A stretch of 64,000 bases of DNA from Paracyclopina nana (lineage: Eukaryota > Arthropoda > Copepoda > Cyclopoida > Cyclopettidae): NCBI GenBank assembly GCA_019096065.1, contig JAGUCH010000002.1, positions 11,358,501-11,422,500 on the forward strand. The letters are read 5' to 3'. A model generated the notes under the pieces. It saw nothing but the letters and a program-made list of their open reading frames with translations. It searched no databases and had not been told where the DNA came from. Position numbers and translations under genes: made by a program. Positions 41,425 through 54,784 of this stretch are shown here, one piece after another (position 1 is the stretch's first letter; every line of letters starts with the position of its first letter).

Positions 41425-43288
41425 ATGACAGTTCATCTGCAAAGATGTGATGATATTTCACAGTACCATGAAACGCTCGTAAACCTATCGTTTCCCATCG
41501 AAAGTGTGAAAAATGTCAAGTTAGCTCTAGCAAGCTCAGGCAGTGGAAATGTTTCTATAAGCAGCATGGTGTTGTCATGTGCTTTACCTTGGCTGAAAAA
41601 TTGCCTGATAGCAGAAGAGGAATTGGAACTCATCATTGAAAGTGATGATTCCATTGAGGAATCGACACTGAACCACTTGGCTCATCTTTTACACTTCGGC
41701 CAGTTGGCCTGCTTAAATGAAAAATCCTTGAAGGAAACCAAAGAAATAGCAAGGCTACTGAAGCTAAATATCGAAGACATGCCAACTGAAGTTAGTGAGG
41801 ATGAGGATTCAATATATAAAGAAAATGAAGATTGCTCTGACCTGGAGCAAAATGAGGAGGAGGAACCCAAGAAAGTCTTGTGCAAGAGAAGGCCAAAAAT
41901 GAAACGAGTCTTTGCTGCAGATCTCTCTGCTGAGGAGCTAACTTGCAAAGTGTGCCAAAAGGAGTTCACAGCATTGTACAAACTGAAAATCCACTCTATG
42001 ATTCATTCAGCCACTCCTCCTTTTGTGTGCAGCTTTTGTGGGCGTGGCTTCAACAACAAGTACAAGATGAGGGGCCATGAAAAAAGACACTGCTCCTCTT
42101 CACCCACAAAATATCTAGCTCCGAAAAGCTCATGGCAAGACACAGTTTTGGACAAGGGGATCACCTGTGAAAAATGTGGGGCTGTCTTTGACACCAAGAA
42201 GGCGAGGAGAGAGCACATTTTAGCAGCTCATCCCTTATATCACGCATCTACTCACTCGTGTCCTCTTTGTCAAAAGGTGTTTAAGGCTCTCAAAGGCCTC
42301 AACAGCCATATGGCCAATGTCAGGTGTCAAAAACCAAAGAAGCCTTTGGGCTCTGGAACTGACTCAAAGACTTTTAGCTGTGATAAATGTCCCACTGTAT
42401 GCTCCTCTCGTAAAAGTCTCAAAATTCATGGGAGAACTGCTCATTTGGAGGACGGCGAGGATGCTCTACCTTACAGATGTTTAACGTGTGGAAAAGCATT
42501 CTTGAAGCAGTCCTATCTTGAAGAGCATCATAATAGGTTCCACGTACTAATAAAGCCTTTTCCTTGCATGTTCTGCCCTAAGAGGTGTGCTACCAAGCAA
42601 GATCTAGACAGGCATTTGGTGTCACACAGGGGAGAGACAATTTTCCAGTGCTCGTTTTGTCCCAAAAGCTTTGTCCATCGAGCTTCCTTGAAAAAGCATC
42701 ACAGAGGCCATTTGAGGGAAAGGCCATATCAGTGCCATCCATGTGGCAAAAGTTATGGCTTGCTGACAGTACTACACAAGCATCAAAAGTCTCACGAGCG
42801 AAAGGTACCTATTGATTAAGAGACCTGTTTAGGCATATTTGCTGATTTTTCCAATCTTTAGGGTGACAAGACAAAGATTGTCACCCCAGCAAAAGGACAA
42901 AGAGGCGCTTTATCCTATATAGACTTTGCTGAGGGTGAACCACCTGCCATACCCTCATCTCACACCATCACCAACTTAAGCCAAATGCAGGTGGAAATAG
43001 AAGACAACCATCAAAGTAAGCAATTTCAAGTAAAGCTACTGAATATAGACTATATGTTCTTGTTCAGCAGCAGGGTATCAAGACCATAACAATTATATGA
43101 CAGAGGAGCAACACCAATATCCCGAGCAAAGCTACAATTACCACGTGGTTGAGGCTGGTCATCAGGAAAACCTCAGGTTTGCTGACTTGACTGAAACCGA
43201 GTCGATTGCCATGGACATCCTGGGGCTCCTTGGGGATCAGCAATCGTCTGCTGTGCGTCTCAACGAAAATCCCATTGATAAGCTATGA
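41425..43288 (+). CDS. nine-finger C2H2 zinc-finger protein
   Basis: Exons join(41425..42804, 42862..43015, 43068..43288), 584 aa. The N-terminal ~110 residues resemble a degenerate BTB (ISSMVLSCALPWLKNCLI, LELIIESDDSIEES). An acidic linker and basic CKRRPKMKR follow. There are nine fingers: CKVCQKEF, CSFCGRGF, CEKCGAVF, CPLCQKVF (last ligand Cys, C2HC), CDKCPTVC, CLTCGKAF, CMFCPKRC, CSFCPKSF and CHPCGKSY. The C-terminal ~120 residues lack domains. Introns are 57 and 52 nt. The finger arrangement differs from the A-D family, so it is not a close paralog. A nuclear regulator by family. Confidence 0.82.
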
Positions 43289-43358
43289 AAATTGTCTGGT
43301 ATCCCTGTCAAAATGTTCGGTTGCTGTTTTGTTTGTAAACAACGGTTTCCCGAACAAA

Positions 43359-43943
43359 ATGGACCATTACGAAAAGGGAGAAAATACCTCTCTGTTAAGC
43401 CAGACTGAACAAGAAATTGTTCATGAACTTCATGCCGCCTTTCCTGGCCTAGTTGAAAAAGAGTCCTCGGTGGTCAATGTCAAAGCTGGAAGCAAACTGA
43501 AAAACCTCATTCCCTACTCTCTCAATCAGTGCAAAAAAGAGAGCAAAGGCTATGCAATAATTACAGGGTTTGGACCTGGTGTGGCCAAGGCTGTCAGCTT
43601 GGCAGAGATTGTCAAGAAACGGGTTAATTCACCCTACCTGCAAGCCAATAGCATAAGATTCACCGCAGATGAAGAGCTGTGGAATCCCAAAGATAGCGCA
43701 TCACAACTGGAACCACTAAAAGTAGTTAGGAAAATTCCCTTTATTAGCATTTTCATTACAGTGAGTCATGAGCTTTTGAATGGCGGCCATGAATTGCCAC
43801 CCAATTGGACAAAGCAGGTTAATCTTGACGCTTTCCTGAATGCCAACAAGAAGAAACGCAACACCTCGAAGGGAAGTGACCTCAGAAGCAAAAAAATGAA
43901 GAGCAATAATTCCAAGAAAAAGAAAAATCCTAGCTCAAACTAG
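43359..43943 (+). CDS. RPP25: ribonuclease P/MRP subunit p25, Alba domain
   Basis: 194 aa, single exon. Alba core VNVKAGSKLKNLIPYSLNQC, AIITGFGPGVAKAVSLAEIV, and SIRFTADEELWNPK match RPP25/RPP25L. The Lys-rich tail (KKKRNTSKGSDLRSKKMK) is typical. It binds the P3 arm of RNase P and MRP RNA for tRNA and rRNA processing. The ATG at 43359 is chosen because the Alba family starts close upstream; the frame is open further 5' to 43206. The 70 nt between the previous stop and this ATG contains no AG, so no splice acceptor can lie there. The 3' end overlaps PPIE by 9 nt of coding sequence. Confidence 0.82.
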   Translation: MDHYEKGENTSLLSQTEQEIVHELHAAFPGLVEKESSVVNVKAGSKLKNLIPYSLNQCKKESKGYAIITGFGPGVAKAVSLAEIVKKRVNSPYLQANSIRFTADEELWNPKDSASQLEPLKVVRKIPFISIFITVSHELLNGGHELPPNWTKQVNLDAFLNANKKKRNTSKGSDLRSKKMKSNNSKKKKNPSSN

Positions 43944-45023
43944 CTCTCCGCAACTCGTGATTGTGATTTTCTCTGTCGGTTTGCCAGATTTGGTACCAAA
44001 TTTCTAGAAAAATAAACCAATGATAATTGGCGTTTCAACCTGAATTTTTAGGCTAGTTTGTTACCTCGATCTTCTTCACCACATTCAGGCCACTGATCAC
44101 GTTGCCAAACACAACGTGCTTTCCATCTAGCCAGTCAGTTTTCTCAGTGGTGATGAAGAATTGTGAGCCATTTGTGCCAGGACCAGAGTTGGCCATGCTT
44201 AGTGTACCTGGTCCTGTGTGTGTCAGTTGGAAATTTTCATCGGCAAACTTCTTGCCATAGATGGACTTTCCACCGGTTCCGTTGTGATTGGTGAAGTCTC
44301 CTCCTTGCAGCATGAAACCAGGGATGACCCTATGAAACGTTGAATTGGCAAACCCAAAGCCCTTTTCTCCAGTGCACAGACATCTGAAATTTTCAGCCGT
44401 CTTTGGCACAATGTCAGCCCTAAGCAGCATTATGATGCGACCAACGTTTGTGTTGCCAATTTTGACGTCCATAAATACTTGAGGGTTCTTTTTGGCCTTT
44501 TTACTCTGAAAATGGACGTTATTTAAATACTGATGTAAACGTTTTAAATGAGACTTACCGATGCGGCAGAAGCTGCTTCGATGGCATCACTGGCAGCTCT
44601 CTTGGCAGCCTCTTTAGGGTTATTTTCTTCGGGCTCAGACTTTTCCGTACTTTCCGTTGCACCATCCTCCGCGTTATTTTCTGTCTTTCCTGCATACATT
44701 TGGAGCCATTCCTCATCAGCCCATACCGGCTTCAGAGCATTTTCTTTCAATCGCATAGGCTTGGCTAAATTCACCCTCAAAACGCGGCCGAAAAGCTCTG
44801 ATTCGTGCATATTGTCGATTGCAGCTTGAGCATCTTCCGGTAATTCAAAGTCAATAAATGCAAATCCGCGATGCTTTTCTGTTTGGTAGTCAACTGGTAA
44901 TTGAACTTCACTGATTTCTCCAAATGGAATAAAAGCAGCTCTGAGCACCTTCTCGTCCACTTCTTCGGTGAGACCGCCTATTTTAATGAACGTTTTAAAA
45001 AGGTCAAGTTCTGCATGATTCAT
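43935..45023 (-). CDS. PPIE: cyclophilin E, RRM plus peptidyl-prolyl isomerase
   Basis: Exons complement(45023..44559, 44505..44065, 44003..43935), 324 aa. RRM at ~8-85 with RNP2 IKIGGL and RNP1 HRGFAFIDF. An Ala/Glu-rich linker is longer than in the human protein. Cyclophilin domain: [38 protein letters not shown] (catalytic Arg in FHR), [20 protein letters not shown]. The terminal exon restores [13 protein letters not shown] and SCGELV; without it the frame stops right after KKIEVTN. A spliceosome-associated prolyl isomerase. Its last exon runs into the RPP25 stop codon on the opposite strand. Confidence 0.9.
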
Positions 45024-45358
45024 TCGATTTACCTATGTATACTGTCTTCTTTTTGGAGTTACTTGTCGCCATTTCTTCCTACTTTTTTTGGAAACGTTCG
45101 AGGTTTGAATATTATTTGACTTTTTTTGTTTACATTTCGGTGACGCTACTTATTATAGTGGCCGCTTGGTGCGCTGATTTCAATTGTTTTGCTTTTTCCG
45201 CACGAGGTTATTATTTCAAATGTCGCCAAATCACAAGAGCTCAATACAATCTAAATTTGTACAAAAATGCCGCTTACTTTAAATAAACTTAGAATCTCAG
45301 TCTGGAATCACCAGAAATTAAAAGACACGAGTTTCAATCAAGCGGGATTGTTCCAAAG
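45024..45358. promoter_or_regulatory. shared divergent promoter of PPIE and CCDC86
   Basis: 335 bp between two head-to-head ATGs. AT-rich, no clear TATA. Both neighbours are RNA or ribosome-related housekeeping genes, so a bidirectional promoter is likely. Confidence 0.4.
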
Positions 45359-47824
45359 ATGTCCCAGAGAAGAAAAAGCCTACGCCTTTGTGGGTTACCT
45401 CCAGTCGCATCACCAAGCGTGGCTTTAGATACGCATAAGGAAGTAAAGAAAGAGGAAGAACTTGAAAAGAAGGAGATTGTTAACAAAAGGGAGCCGGTTA
45501 AAGAGACAAGTACTGAAACCGAAATTAAAAAGGCCATAACTACAGAGAAAGAAAACGTGAAAGTCGCCAACGGGGATACTATCAAGAAAGTTACTCCTGC
45601 AAATTCTGAGTTTAAAGCGATGAAAGGAAAGTGCAAGTCGGGGCGCTTTTGGAAATCTGACAGAGACAGGTTCAGATCTGTAATTAAAAGCAAAGGCCTA
45701 AAGTCAAACTTGAAAGCTAAAATGAAACTGAAGGAAGAAAAGGTGAGAGTTAAGGCCATGCAAAAGGCCTTGGCAGATGCCAAAATAAAGGAAAAGGAAG
45801 ATTTGAGAGCACGACAAGAGGAAAATAAGAAGAGGCGGGAGGAAAACGAAAAAAAGAACCAAGTTCTTCAATTGGTAAGCTGGTTTTGGATTTATTTATC
45901 TTAGGTGAAATTAGTGACTACATTTTGATTTGGGATGTTTTGAAAACTGACTTTTTTAGTTAGAATTTGCCATGGCTTCTTATTGATCATTTGGATTTAT
46001 TTTGCATTTCTTTGACAAGTTGCTAGCAGTGCATTTTCAAAGGCTTGAAAAAAGCAATTAATATAATTATTGAATTTTAAAGACTTTTAATGATCGCTTA
46101 GGAAATTTATTATTCAATTTAAAAAATAAAGCTACCTGCACAGAAGTCCATTTTCATGGAATTATTAAAAATAAGATAAGTTTATTGAAAATCAAATAAT
46201 TATCAAAAGTGAGTTTAAGGTTTTAATAAAAGTGAGTTAATTGCCTTTTTAGAGTTTTTCTCCTCGCACGGTCGCACCTCGCACATTTTTTATTTCCTCG
46301 CTTCGCTCGGATAAAAAAATAGCTTGGTTCTCACATTTTTCCCGACCTCTCAGGGATTTTTCTTGGGGCCTAACTTTTGTTGCTGAGGCAGTAGGGAAAT
46401 AGTTATTTATTTCGAGCTAGAGCACATAAAGTAGGGTCATTAAACAGCCGAGCGAGGATTTTAAAATGGGAAAACTCGAGTGCAACTTAACTAGCCCGAG
46501 CCTGCAAGGGCTGTAATTGTACAAGTGTTTTTCCATTTTAAAATCCGAGGTCAGCTATTTAATGACCCAATTTTCATGCCCCAGCTCGAAATATACAATT
46601 TTATATTCTGTATTCGGGCTGCCCTGTGCCCTAGAAAATACTGCTCGGTTTTTAGTTGCTATGTGAATATCACTGGCTCTCATGAGCTAGCATCCTGTGG
46701 TTTGGGAGGAATAAAATGGACTTTAAAAATCTGATTTTCAGAGGTGCTCCTATGGCTCAATGGTTTGAGCACTGGGCTCTTGATTCATTAGTCCAAGGTT
46801 CAAACCCCAGTCATTCCTTATTTTTTTTATTTCATTATCTGGCTTAAATTATGGTAAACTCCTATACATAGCATGCAATTTTTTTGATGTTTCCATAGCT
46901 CAGTGGTTAGTGTATTGGAATGCTGATCCAACTGTCTGAGGTTCGAATCTAGCATGATCCTCTCTTTTTCTAACTTCTTTGGAATTTGGATTAGTTCCAT
47001 TGAATATGTGGAGCTTAAATTACTTAAAATCCCTCAAATATGATACCAGGGCCATTAAGTATTTAATATCCCCCAAATTGCTTAGAAAGAACAGTGATAT
47101 AAAAGAGCTGAGTGGCATCGGTAAACTGAATTATAGCATGAGGAAATCGTATTACAGTATAGAAAAATATATTCTCTTTGAAATTATGACACTGTTGAAA
47201 TCATTATAAAAAAGTATTTGTCTTATGTAATTCCTACATAATGTTGAGGAACCTCAAAGGACCGTAACAGAATTGAAGCTTCAAAAAGATTAAGGTTAAC
47301 TTAATTTTGGTAAATTGTAAGATAATATTTCATATTAGTGCCAACTTAATGTTACAAACGTTATTAGATTAATATCGACTTAATTTAAAATGAAACATGG
47401 ATTAATTCTATCATTTTTTAATTTTTATTGAGTATTAGCAACATTGCCACTCTTTGGTATGACAAAAAAGCAATCTAAAAATAAGAAAAATTGAAAATAT
47501 GTGATCGCGATGATTTTTGCTCATTGCAAACTGTAGCACGCCAATTTCAGGCAAGTTCGTTATCACTTTGGAAATATTGTTACGTCTGGAAGGTAAGTGA
47601 TTCAGGAAAACTAAGGTGGTTTTTTTGCATAATGCCTTAATATAGTCAGCTATTCTGTCTGTTTATTGGCATCGAGCATAAAGGGGAATCAAATTACATT
47701 AGCATCATGGTAGTTGTCATGATAAACTCAGCAAGTTTGATCTGATTTGCATCCTCTTTTATTTCAGGTTACTAATCAAGCTAAGCTGAAGAAAATGAAG
47801 AAAAAGAGCGTGAGGAAAACTTGA
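45359..47824 (+). CDS. CCDC86: CCDC86 / Cgr1-type nucleolar coiled-coil protein
   Basis: Exons join(45359..45874, 47768..47824), 190 aa. The family signature KSGRFWKSDRDRFRSVI is followed by SKGLKSNLKAKMKLKEE and a highly charged coiled coil (KKRREENEKKNQVLQL). The short last exon, VTNQAKLKKMKKKSVRKT, matches the conserved C-terminus of Cgr1/CCDC86. In yeast the family acts in 60S ribosome biogenesis in the nucleolus. The 1.9-kb intron is unusual here and holds tRNA-like repeats. Confidence 0.8.
45875..47767 (+). other. CCDC86 intron with tRNA-derived sequences
   Basis: 46740-46815 holds box-A-like TGGCTCAATGGTT and box-B GGTTCAAACCCC; 46885-46960 holds TAGCTCAGTGGTTAGTG, a 5-bp stem TTGGA/TCCAA around ATGCTGA, and box-B GGTTCGAATC. 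Acceptor and T stems do not pair properly, so these look like tRNA-derived SINEs or decayed tRNAs. 46480-46580 around TTTTAAAATCCGAG is partly repeated in inverted form near 46435-46460. Nothing else is seen. Confidence 0.5.
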
Positions 47825-48107
47825 GCATTTATCGATACACCATGCATGAGAGACTATTAAAGCTCTTAGTCTGAATGGGTCTTCCTTTGTATGTTGAGTT
47901 TAAAAGCATGGATATAGGCAATAAACAATTGGCCATTCAAATTTATAAGTATTACATTTCTTTCTTTTAAGGCCTGTGCAGCTAAGGCAACAGTTAGTAA
48001 AAAGACAATTATGGTTTTATTTGTATCTGAATTAAAATGCATGTTAATAGGATTAAATGTTATTTTACCATAAAGCACTTTCAAGTGGACTATGTCATGC
48101 TGCCAAA
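47825..48107. other. short tail-to-tail spacer CCDC86 / KATNAL1
   Basis: Convergent 3' ends. TTAATAAAAATT-like AT-rich DNA; ATTAAA and similar signals are possible for both genes. No gene seen. Confidence 0.4.
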
Positions 48108-49864
<1,757 letters not shown>

Positions 49865-50853
49865 TATGAGATTAGAGAACAGATGTCTTTTTTTTTAGCG
49901 GAGTTGCCTTGTCAAGGCCCTTTGTCGCAATGTATTGAACTAACAGTCGATTTTGGGAATTGTAGGAGGCGGAGGAGGGCACAATCATGCATGTACAGCG
50001 CCTGTGCGACAGCTACTCTTGCTCCTGCTGCTCCAGTCTGCTGTTGCACCCGTCACTTTATCTTGCCCCGGCACGAATTATAAATTGCAAACTTATCGAT
50101 AAAATTCGCCTTTGAATGTATCTAAAGTCGATCGAGTGATTAATCAACTAGGAGAAATTAGCCGCGGGAATTTCACGGAAAAGTTATGTTAAGTTGCTTT
50201 ATCACCAGCGTTAATAATTATCAGAGGCGTAAACATTTTCCGTTAGGCGTTTTCGCAGAATGTTTGGCCTATTTCTGCTTTGACAAGCATAAAAGCTATG
50301 TAGGCCACTGCACTGGCCACATTGCATTGTAAACACACGTTGCCTGACTTCGTACTCAGGGTGACCAGATGTGGCTATTTATAGCCAAAGTGGCTATTTT
50401 TGACCCGTGTGTGGCTACGGAAATTTAGCCCGAATAGCCATAGCCATTTGTGGCTATTTTTAAAAAGTCCGAAAATTTGATATTTTTACTTAATAAACGC
50501 TTGAAAATCATCAAAAAAGCAGGGGAAAAAATGAAATTTGCAAAAATGGCTGACTTTTTCAAAAATCTTTTGCCATCATTATAAGAAGATAATCATAAGT
50601 AAATACATGATTTCATCCACAACAATTCCCAAAAATGGTAAAATTTTTCGTAATAACTAATTTTATCATGAAAATTCCTAAAAATGTGGCTATTTTTTAC
50701 CAATTTGTGGCTATTTTGAGCAATTTTTCTGAAATAGCCAAACGTGGCTATTTTAGGGGAAAATCTGGCTACAACCCACTCAAATTTTCTGGTCACCCTG
50801 TTCGTACTCGAAGTAGAAAAGACTTTTTTCCGGCGTTACGTCACGTTGTCAAA
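49865..50853. promoter_or_regulatory. divergent upstream region of KATNAL1 and ZNF598
   Basis: No coding region. Its right half is taken up by a hAT-like MITE (50357-50800). The remaining ~480 bp next to KATNAL1 and ~50 bp next to ZNF598 must hold the promoters. Confidence 0.45.
50357..50800. mobile_element. 444-bp hAT-like MITE with 8-bp TSD
   Basis: Ends CAGGGTGACCAGA and TCTGGTCACCCTG are exact inverted repeats. The 8-bp direct repeat TTCGTACT flanks it (50349-50356 and 50801-50808), the hAT signature. The inside repeats GTGGCTATTTTT many times and has no transposase. The insertion ends 53 bp before the ZNF598 ATG. Confidence 0.88.
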
Positions 50854-53403
50854 ATGGGGCCGAAGAGAGATGGCCCGAGTCGAAGAGGAAGACCCCGACG
50901 AAGGATCGATGTGACTCAAACTCCTGTACCTGAGCGAGAGAGGCTTTTTTCTGAGTGCTCTGAAGATCAGTGCTCGGTTTGCTGGAATGACATCAAAATA
51001 TTCGCAGTTGGTTTTTGCAATCATACCGTCTGCTATCAATGCATCACCCGCATGCGAGTCCTCTGCTCGCAAAACGAATGTGCCATCTGCAGGCAAGACA
51101 TGCCCAAAGTTATTCTCACCAACAATCGTGTCAGTTTTGGTGACTTTGACGACAAGGTCATGCTGATGGAAAGGAGGCATCATATTTGCTTCGAAGATGA
51201 AGCTATCAAGAGAGCCTTTGAAGAGTTGCTGCAGTTCGTGTGTCCCATTTGCCAGAAAGATCAGCCTGTTGCTTTCAGGACTTTCAAGCAGTTGGATCAG
51301 CATGTGCGGAGAGAGCACGAGCTTTTTTACTGTGAGCTATGCTCGGATAATTTAAAGGTATACTAATCTTAACTAGTTTAAACATTGTGGTTGATTGATT
51401 AATTAATTATTTTATTTGTTTGCAGATTTTTCCTCACGAAAGGAAACTGTACGGCAGGTCTGAATTGGCCACCCATAGGCGCAAGGGTGATCCGGATGAC
51501 TCCTCACACAGAGGCCATCCTCTTTGCCAATTTTGTGAGGTCAGATATGTTGATGATGACGAGCTCTTTAGACATCTCCGACGAGACCACTTTTTCTGCC
51601 ATTTTTGTGATGCTGATGGCATTCAGGAATACTATCCGTACGCGAAAAGTCTGTTCTTCTTATTTTTTCCTCTTACATATATTCATTTTATAGGGACTAT
51701 ACGGACCTAAAGGCTCACTTCAAGCACTCGCATTTCTTGTGCGAGGAAAATAGCTGCATCAATGAGAGGTTCACTCATGCTTTTCGAACTGAACTCGATA
51801 TGAAGGCTCACAGAGCTGAGCGACACAGCGGTGCCATGAGCAAAAGCGAGGCCAAAATGAATAGATTGGTGGACGTTGACTACAACTTTAGCAGATCTCG
51901 TCAAGGAGCTTACAGCCAACATGGTCGTAGGCAGGGAAGGTCACCTAGTCCACCTCCACAATACCCCACTTCTTCGCATGCTAGCAGCAATGAAACCAAG
52001 GCAATGCCAGTTCCAGACTTGGCTCAGGATTTTCCAAGTCTCAGTGGAAGGGGAGCATCATCAGCTTCTGCCTCATCAAAATCAGGCTCGTCTGCTCAAT
52101 TGAAGCCTGCAAATATGGCCCATAAATTGGCTAAAACCACAGGGAGAAACGTCCAGTCGTGGGCAACAAGTGTTGGCAATCCCAATCTAGACGAACAGGA
52201 TTTTCCCTCATTGGGAGGTGCAAGCCAGCCCAATCATGCAGCTCCACTTACCTCCTCTTCAAATTATAAGGCATCCGTTGCTGCCAAGTCCAAGCCACCT
52301 GCAACGAAGGAAGTGAAAGGTGGCAAACCTGCTCAAGATTTTCCAGCTTTGCCTTCCAACAGTAATCCCATGCATTCCTTTGGCGCTCCAGTCTATCGGA
52401 ATATTGCTGGGCACACACCAGCCTGGGGAAGCAATAGTTCTTCGCAAAAGCCTACATCCAATCCTGCAAGCTCCTCAAAAAAGGCTGTTGCTCCCGCACC
52501 AGACTTGGATTATCCTTCCTTAGGCCGTCCCTCATCTTCTATGCTAACAACTAAAGCTAATGGTGGCTCTAGTAAATCAAAAAACAAAGGAAAAAGTGAA
52601 AGCATTCAAAGTGGAGCAGCGAATTCACTCAAAGGAAATGCTAACCTGAAATCGGCTGCCGATTTGATTTTTTCGGAAAAAAAGGCTCCGCCATCGAGGC
52701 CAAAATTTCGACCCCAACCCGAGGATGATGAGTTGGTGGACTCGAGTAGACCATTGCTGCCTGAAGATGATTTCTCCTCTGTGGAAGCTAAACTTGCTTT
52801 CATGAATTTTCAAGGGACGCCCCAAGTCGAGTCGGCGATAAAGGTTGTAACGCAGCTACCACCCAAAACGAGGCCACCAGGCTTTGGTCCTCCAGGATTC
52901 GCAAAGCACGCTAAACAAACAAACCTCGTGCCGAAAAAATTCACGTACTTGGAGCCTCCAGAATTTAGTACGAGGAACAAAAAGCTGATGGGAGCCATCA
53001 CGGAGGCCTTAGGTGGAGGAAAGTCGATCGAGCTATCCACTTTCAAGAACCTCTCGGTGCGTTTTAAAGCTTCCGAAGTGAACGCTACCGATTTCATCGA
53101 TGAATGGTGCGAGCTAGTGAATGACCCGAAAAGAATTGAGGTGGTGCTACCTGAATTAATTGCTCTCCTTCCAGACATACAAAAACAAAGGGTAAAACCA
53201 TTTTCAGCTACCTTTTTCGAATTTGATATTGATTAGCTTTTATTTCTCAGATGCTAATGGAAGCTTATGAGAAGAAGAATCCCAAGTCCAACCTTCCTTT
53301 CAAGCTTATTCCATGTGACAAGTGTGGGCAACTGTTGCGTACTGAAGACATGCGAATCCACAACGATTCGCACCTTTTAGACTCTGAATTCCCTGCACTG
53401 TGA
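50854..53403 (+). CDS. ZNF598: ZNF598/Hel2 E3 ubiquitin ligase
   Basis: Exons join(50854..51357, 51426..51637, 51694..53191, 53251..53403), 788 aa. The N-terminal RING has CSVCWNDIK, FCNHTVCYQC and CAICRQDM. C2H2-type fingers with the family spacing follow: CPICQKDQP, FYCELCSDNLK-IFPHERKLY, CQFCEVRYVDDDELFRHLR and FFCHFCDADG. A long disordered region has repeated QDFPSL/QDFPAL motifs, and the C-terminus has VPCDKCGQLL-like Zn knuckle IPCDKCGQLLRTEDM. In animals and yeast it recognises collided ribosomes and ubiquitinates small-subunit proteins. The ATG chosen is the first after a stretch of non-conserved open frame that lies within the MITE. Confidence 0.92.
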
Positions 53404-53456
53404 TAAGATTCCAACGATCGCTATTTTTATAGAAGTAGATTTATTATTAGCCTCTG
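53404..53456. other. 53-bp tail-to-tail spacer ZNF598 / MRPL39
   Basis: Only 53 bp separate the two stop codons, so 3' UTRs must overlap or be extremely short. Confidence 0.6.
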
Positions 53457-54784
53457 TTATGATGGATTGACGGTCCTTGCACTGAGCTGATGAGAATCAT
53501 TCTGAAAAAAAAATTGATTGAAACAAGGAATAAGACAAATCGGATTTTTTGCTCACCAATTTGCTCGCTCGTTTCTCGAGTATTCCAAAGGCAACATGGT
53601 TCAAGAACATGCCTTTGGGGAGAGCAACACCCTGAAATCTGTACAGGGGCACTCCGTCAGCCTCTATTTTGTGAGCCTAAAATCAAAACGAACGATTAGA
53701 TTTTAGGACAGGTTGCCTAGCTTTCAAATGCTCACCGTTGCGATTGTGCACCGTCTTCCCAAAAAGCTAGTATTTGCAATCATTGGACCTGAGCTGATAT
53801 CAACGTGATCTTTCACTCGGTAAAGAGTCACAGAAGTCCCTAAATGAGCCATTATTTAAGCTTAATTTATCCACATAAAAAGAGCAGCATTCACCTGAAG
53901 GGGATTTCTTGGCGATGCTAGGAATTTGCTTCTTCTTATGAGGATTATCTGCAAACATGGTTAGTGCCAGCTCAAGATCAACCACCAGCCTTTCAAAAGG
54001 AAGTTCTTCTTCAGCTAATCGGTGCATTTTTGCGCTGATAACCATGAGCTCTTCTTTGGAAGGGCTCCATTTGTCACCTCCAAGGTCGATATCATAGACA
54101 AAGCTCCCACTTGCCACTGAAATTGAAACTGAAGATACTATTTTCAAAAAAGAATTTGAAAAAGCAGCTCACCATTTGGAGGTGGAAAGCTGTGTAGCTG
54201 AAGTGGGATGTTGTCTCCAAAAACGGACTCGCAAGCATAACCAAGCAAAAACGAGCAGGACCTCCAAAAAGCTCGGTTTAAATGAAAGGGATCGTTGTCA
54301 TGGAAATGAAGCAGTTCAATGACACAGTTGTCCTCCAGAGGTCGATGCAAGTCCCATAGACTCTCGTTGACTTTGGCTAATGCGGAGCGCTCAGTGAGAA
54401 TTTCGGAAATGTCTGCAAAGCAGGAAAGTTCAAGAAATCAACCAGAAAAAAAATCCCTTCGGCTTAGACTTACGTTGAGCAACGTTGAAAGGTGTACTCA
54501 GGCTCTTGTTGAGGTATAAAGTGACATCTTCGGGGACTCCCTTGTACTGGACCTCAATTTTTTCAATTCGTGGCACGAGATCAATCTGTCTTTGCTTTTC
54601 TTTGCTAAAAATGTCACTCCGTTTCTTAGCCAAGGATTCTCTGAGTGAATGACCGGTTGAAGCTAAACTGGCGCTGTGACAACTCCCTGAAAGTAAAAAA
54701 ATTCTAAATTGACCTAAATACGTTGTTAACTAGACGTATTTTACTCGACAAAGCGACAAAAACCCGATGTTTGGTCGCCAACAT
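53457..54784 (-). CDS. MRPL39: mitochondrial ribosomal protein L39
   Basis: Seven exons complement(54784..54745, 54686..54474, 54412..54173, 54116..53895, 53839..53736, 53676..53557, 53501..53457), 327 aa. The N-terminus MLATKHRVFVALSRSCHSAS is a basic, Ser/Ala-rich presequence. A TGS domain follows (KIEVQYKGVPEDVTLYLNKS, FNVAQHISEIL), then the ThrRS-like second domain (LNRAFWRSCSFLLGYACESV, KDHVDISSGPMI, LYRFQGVALP). It is a structural protein of the mitochondrial large subunit. Six introns of 57-61 nt are the highest density in the window. The ATG lies one base after TTTTTTTTCAG (AG 54787-54786), either a trans-splice acceptor or the end of a 5' UTR intron. Confidence 0.88.
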
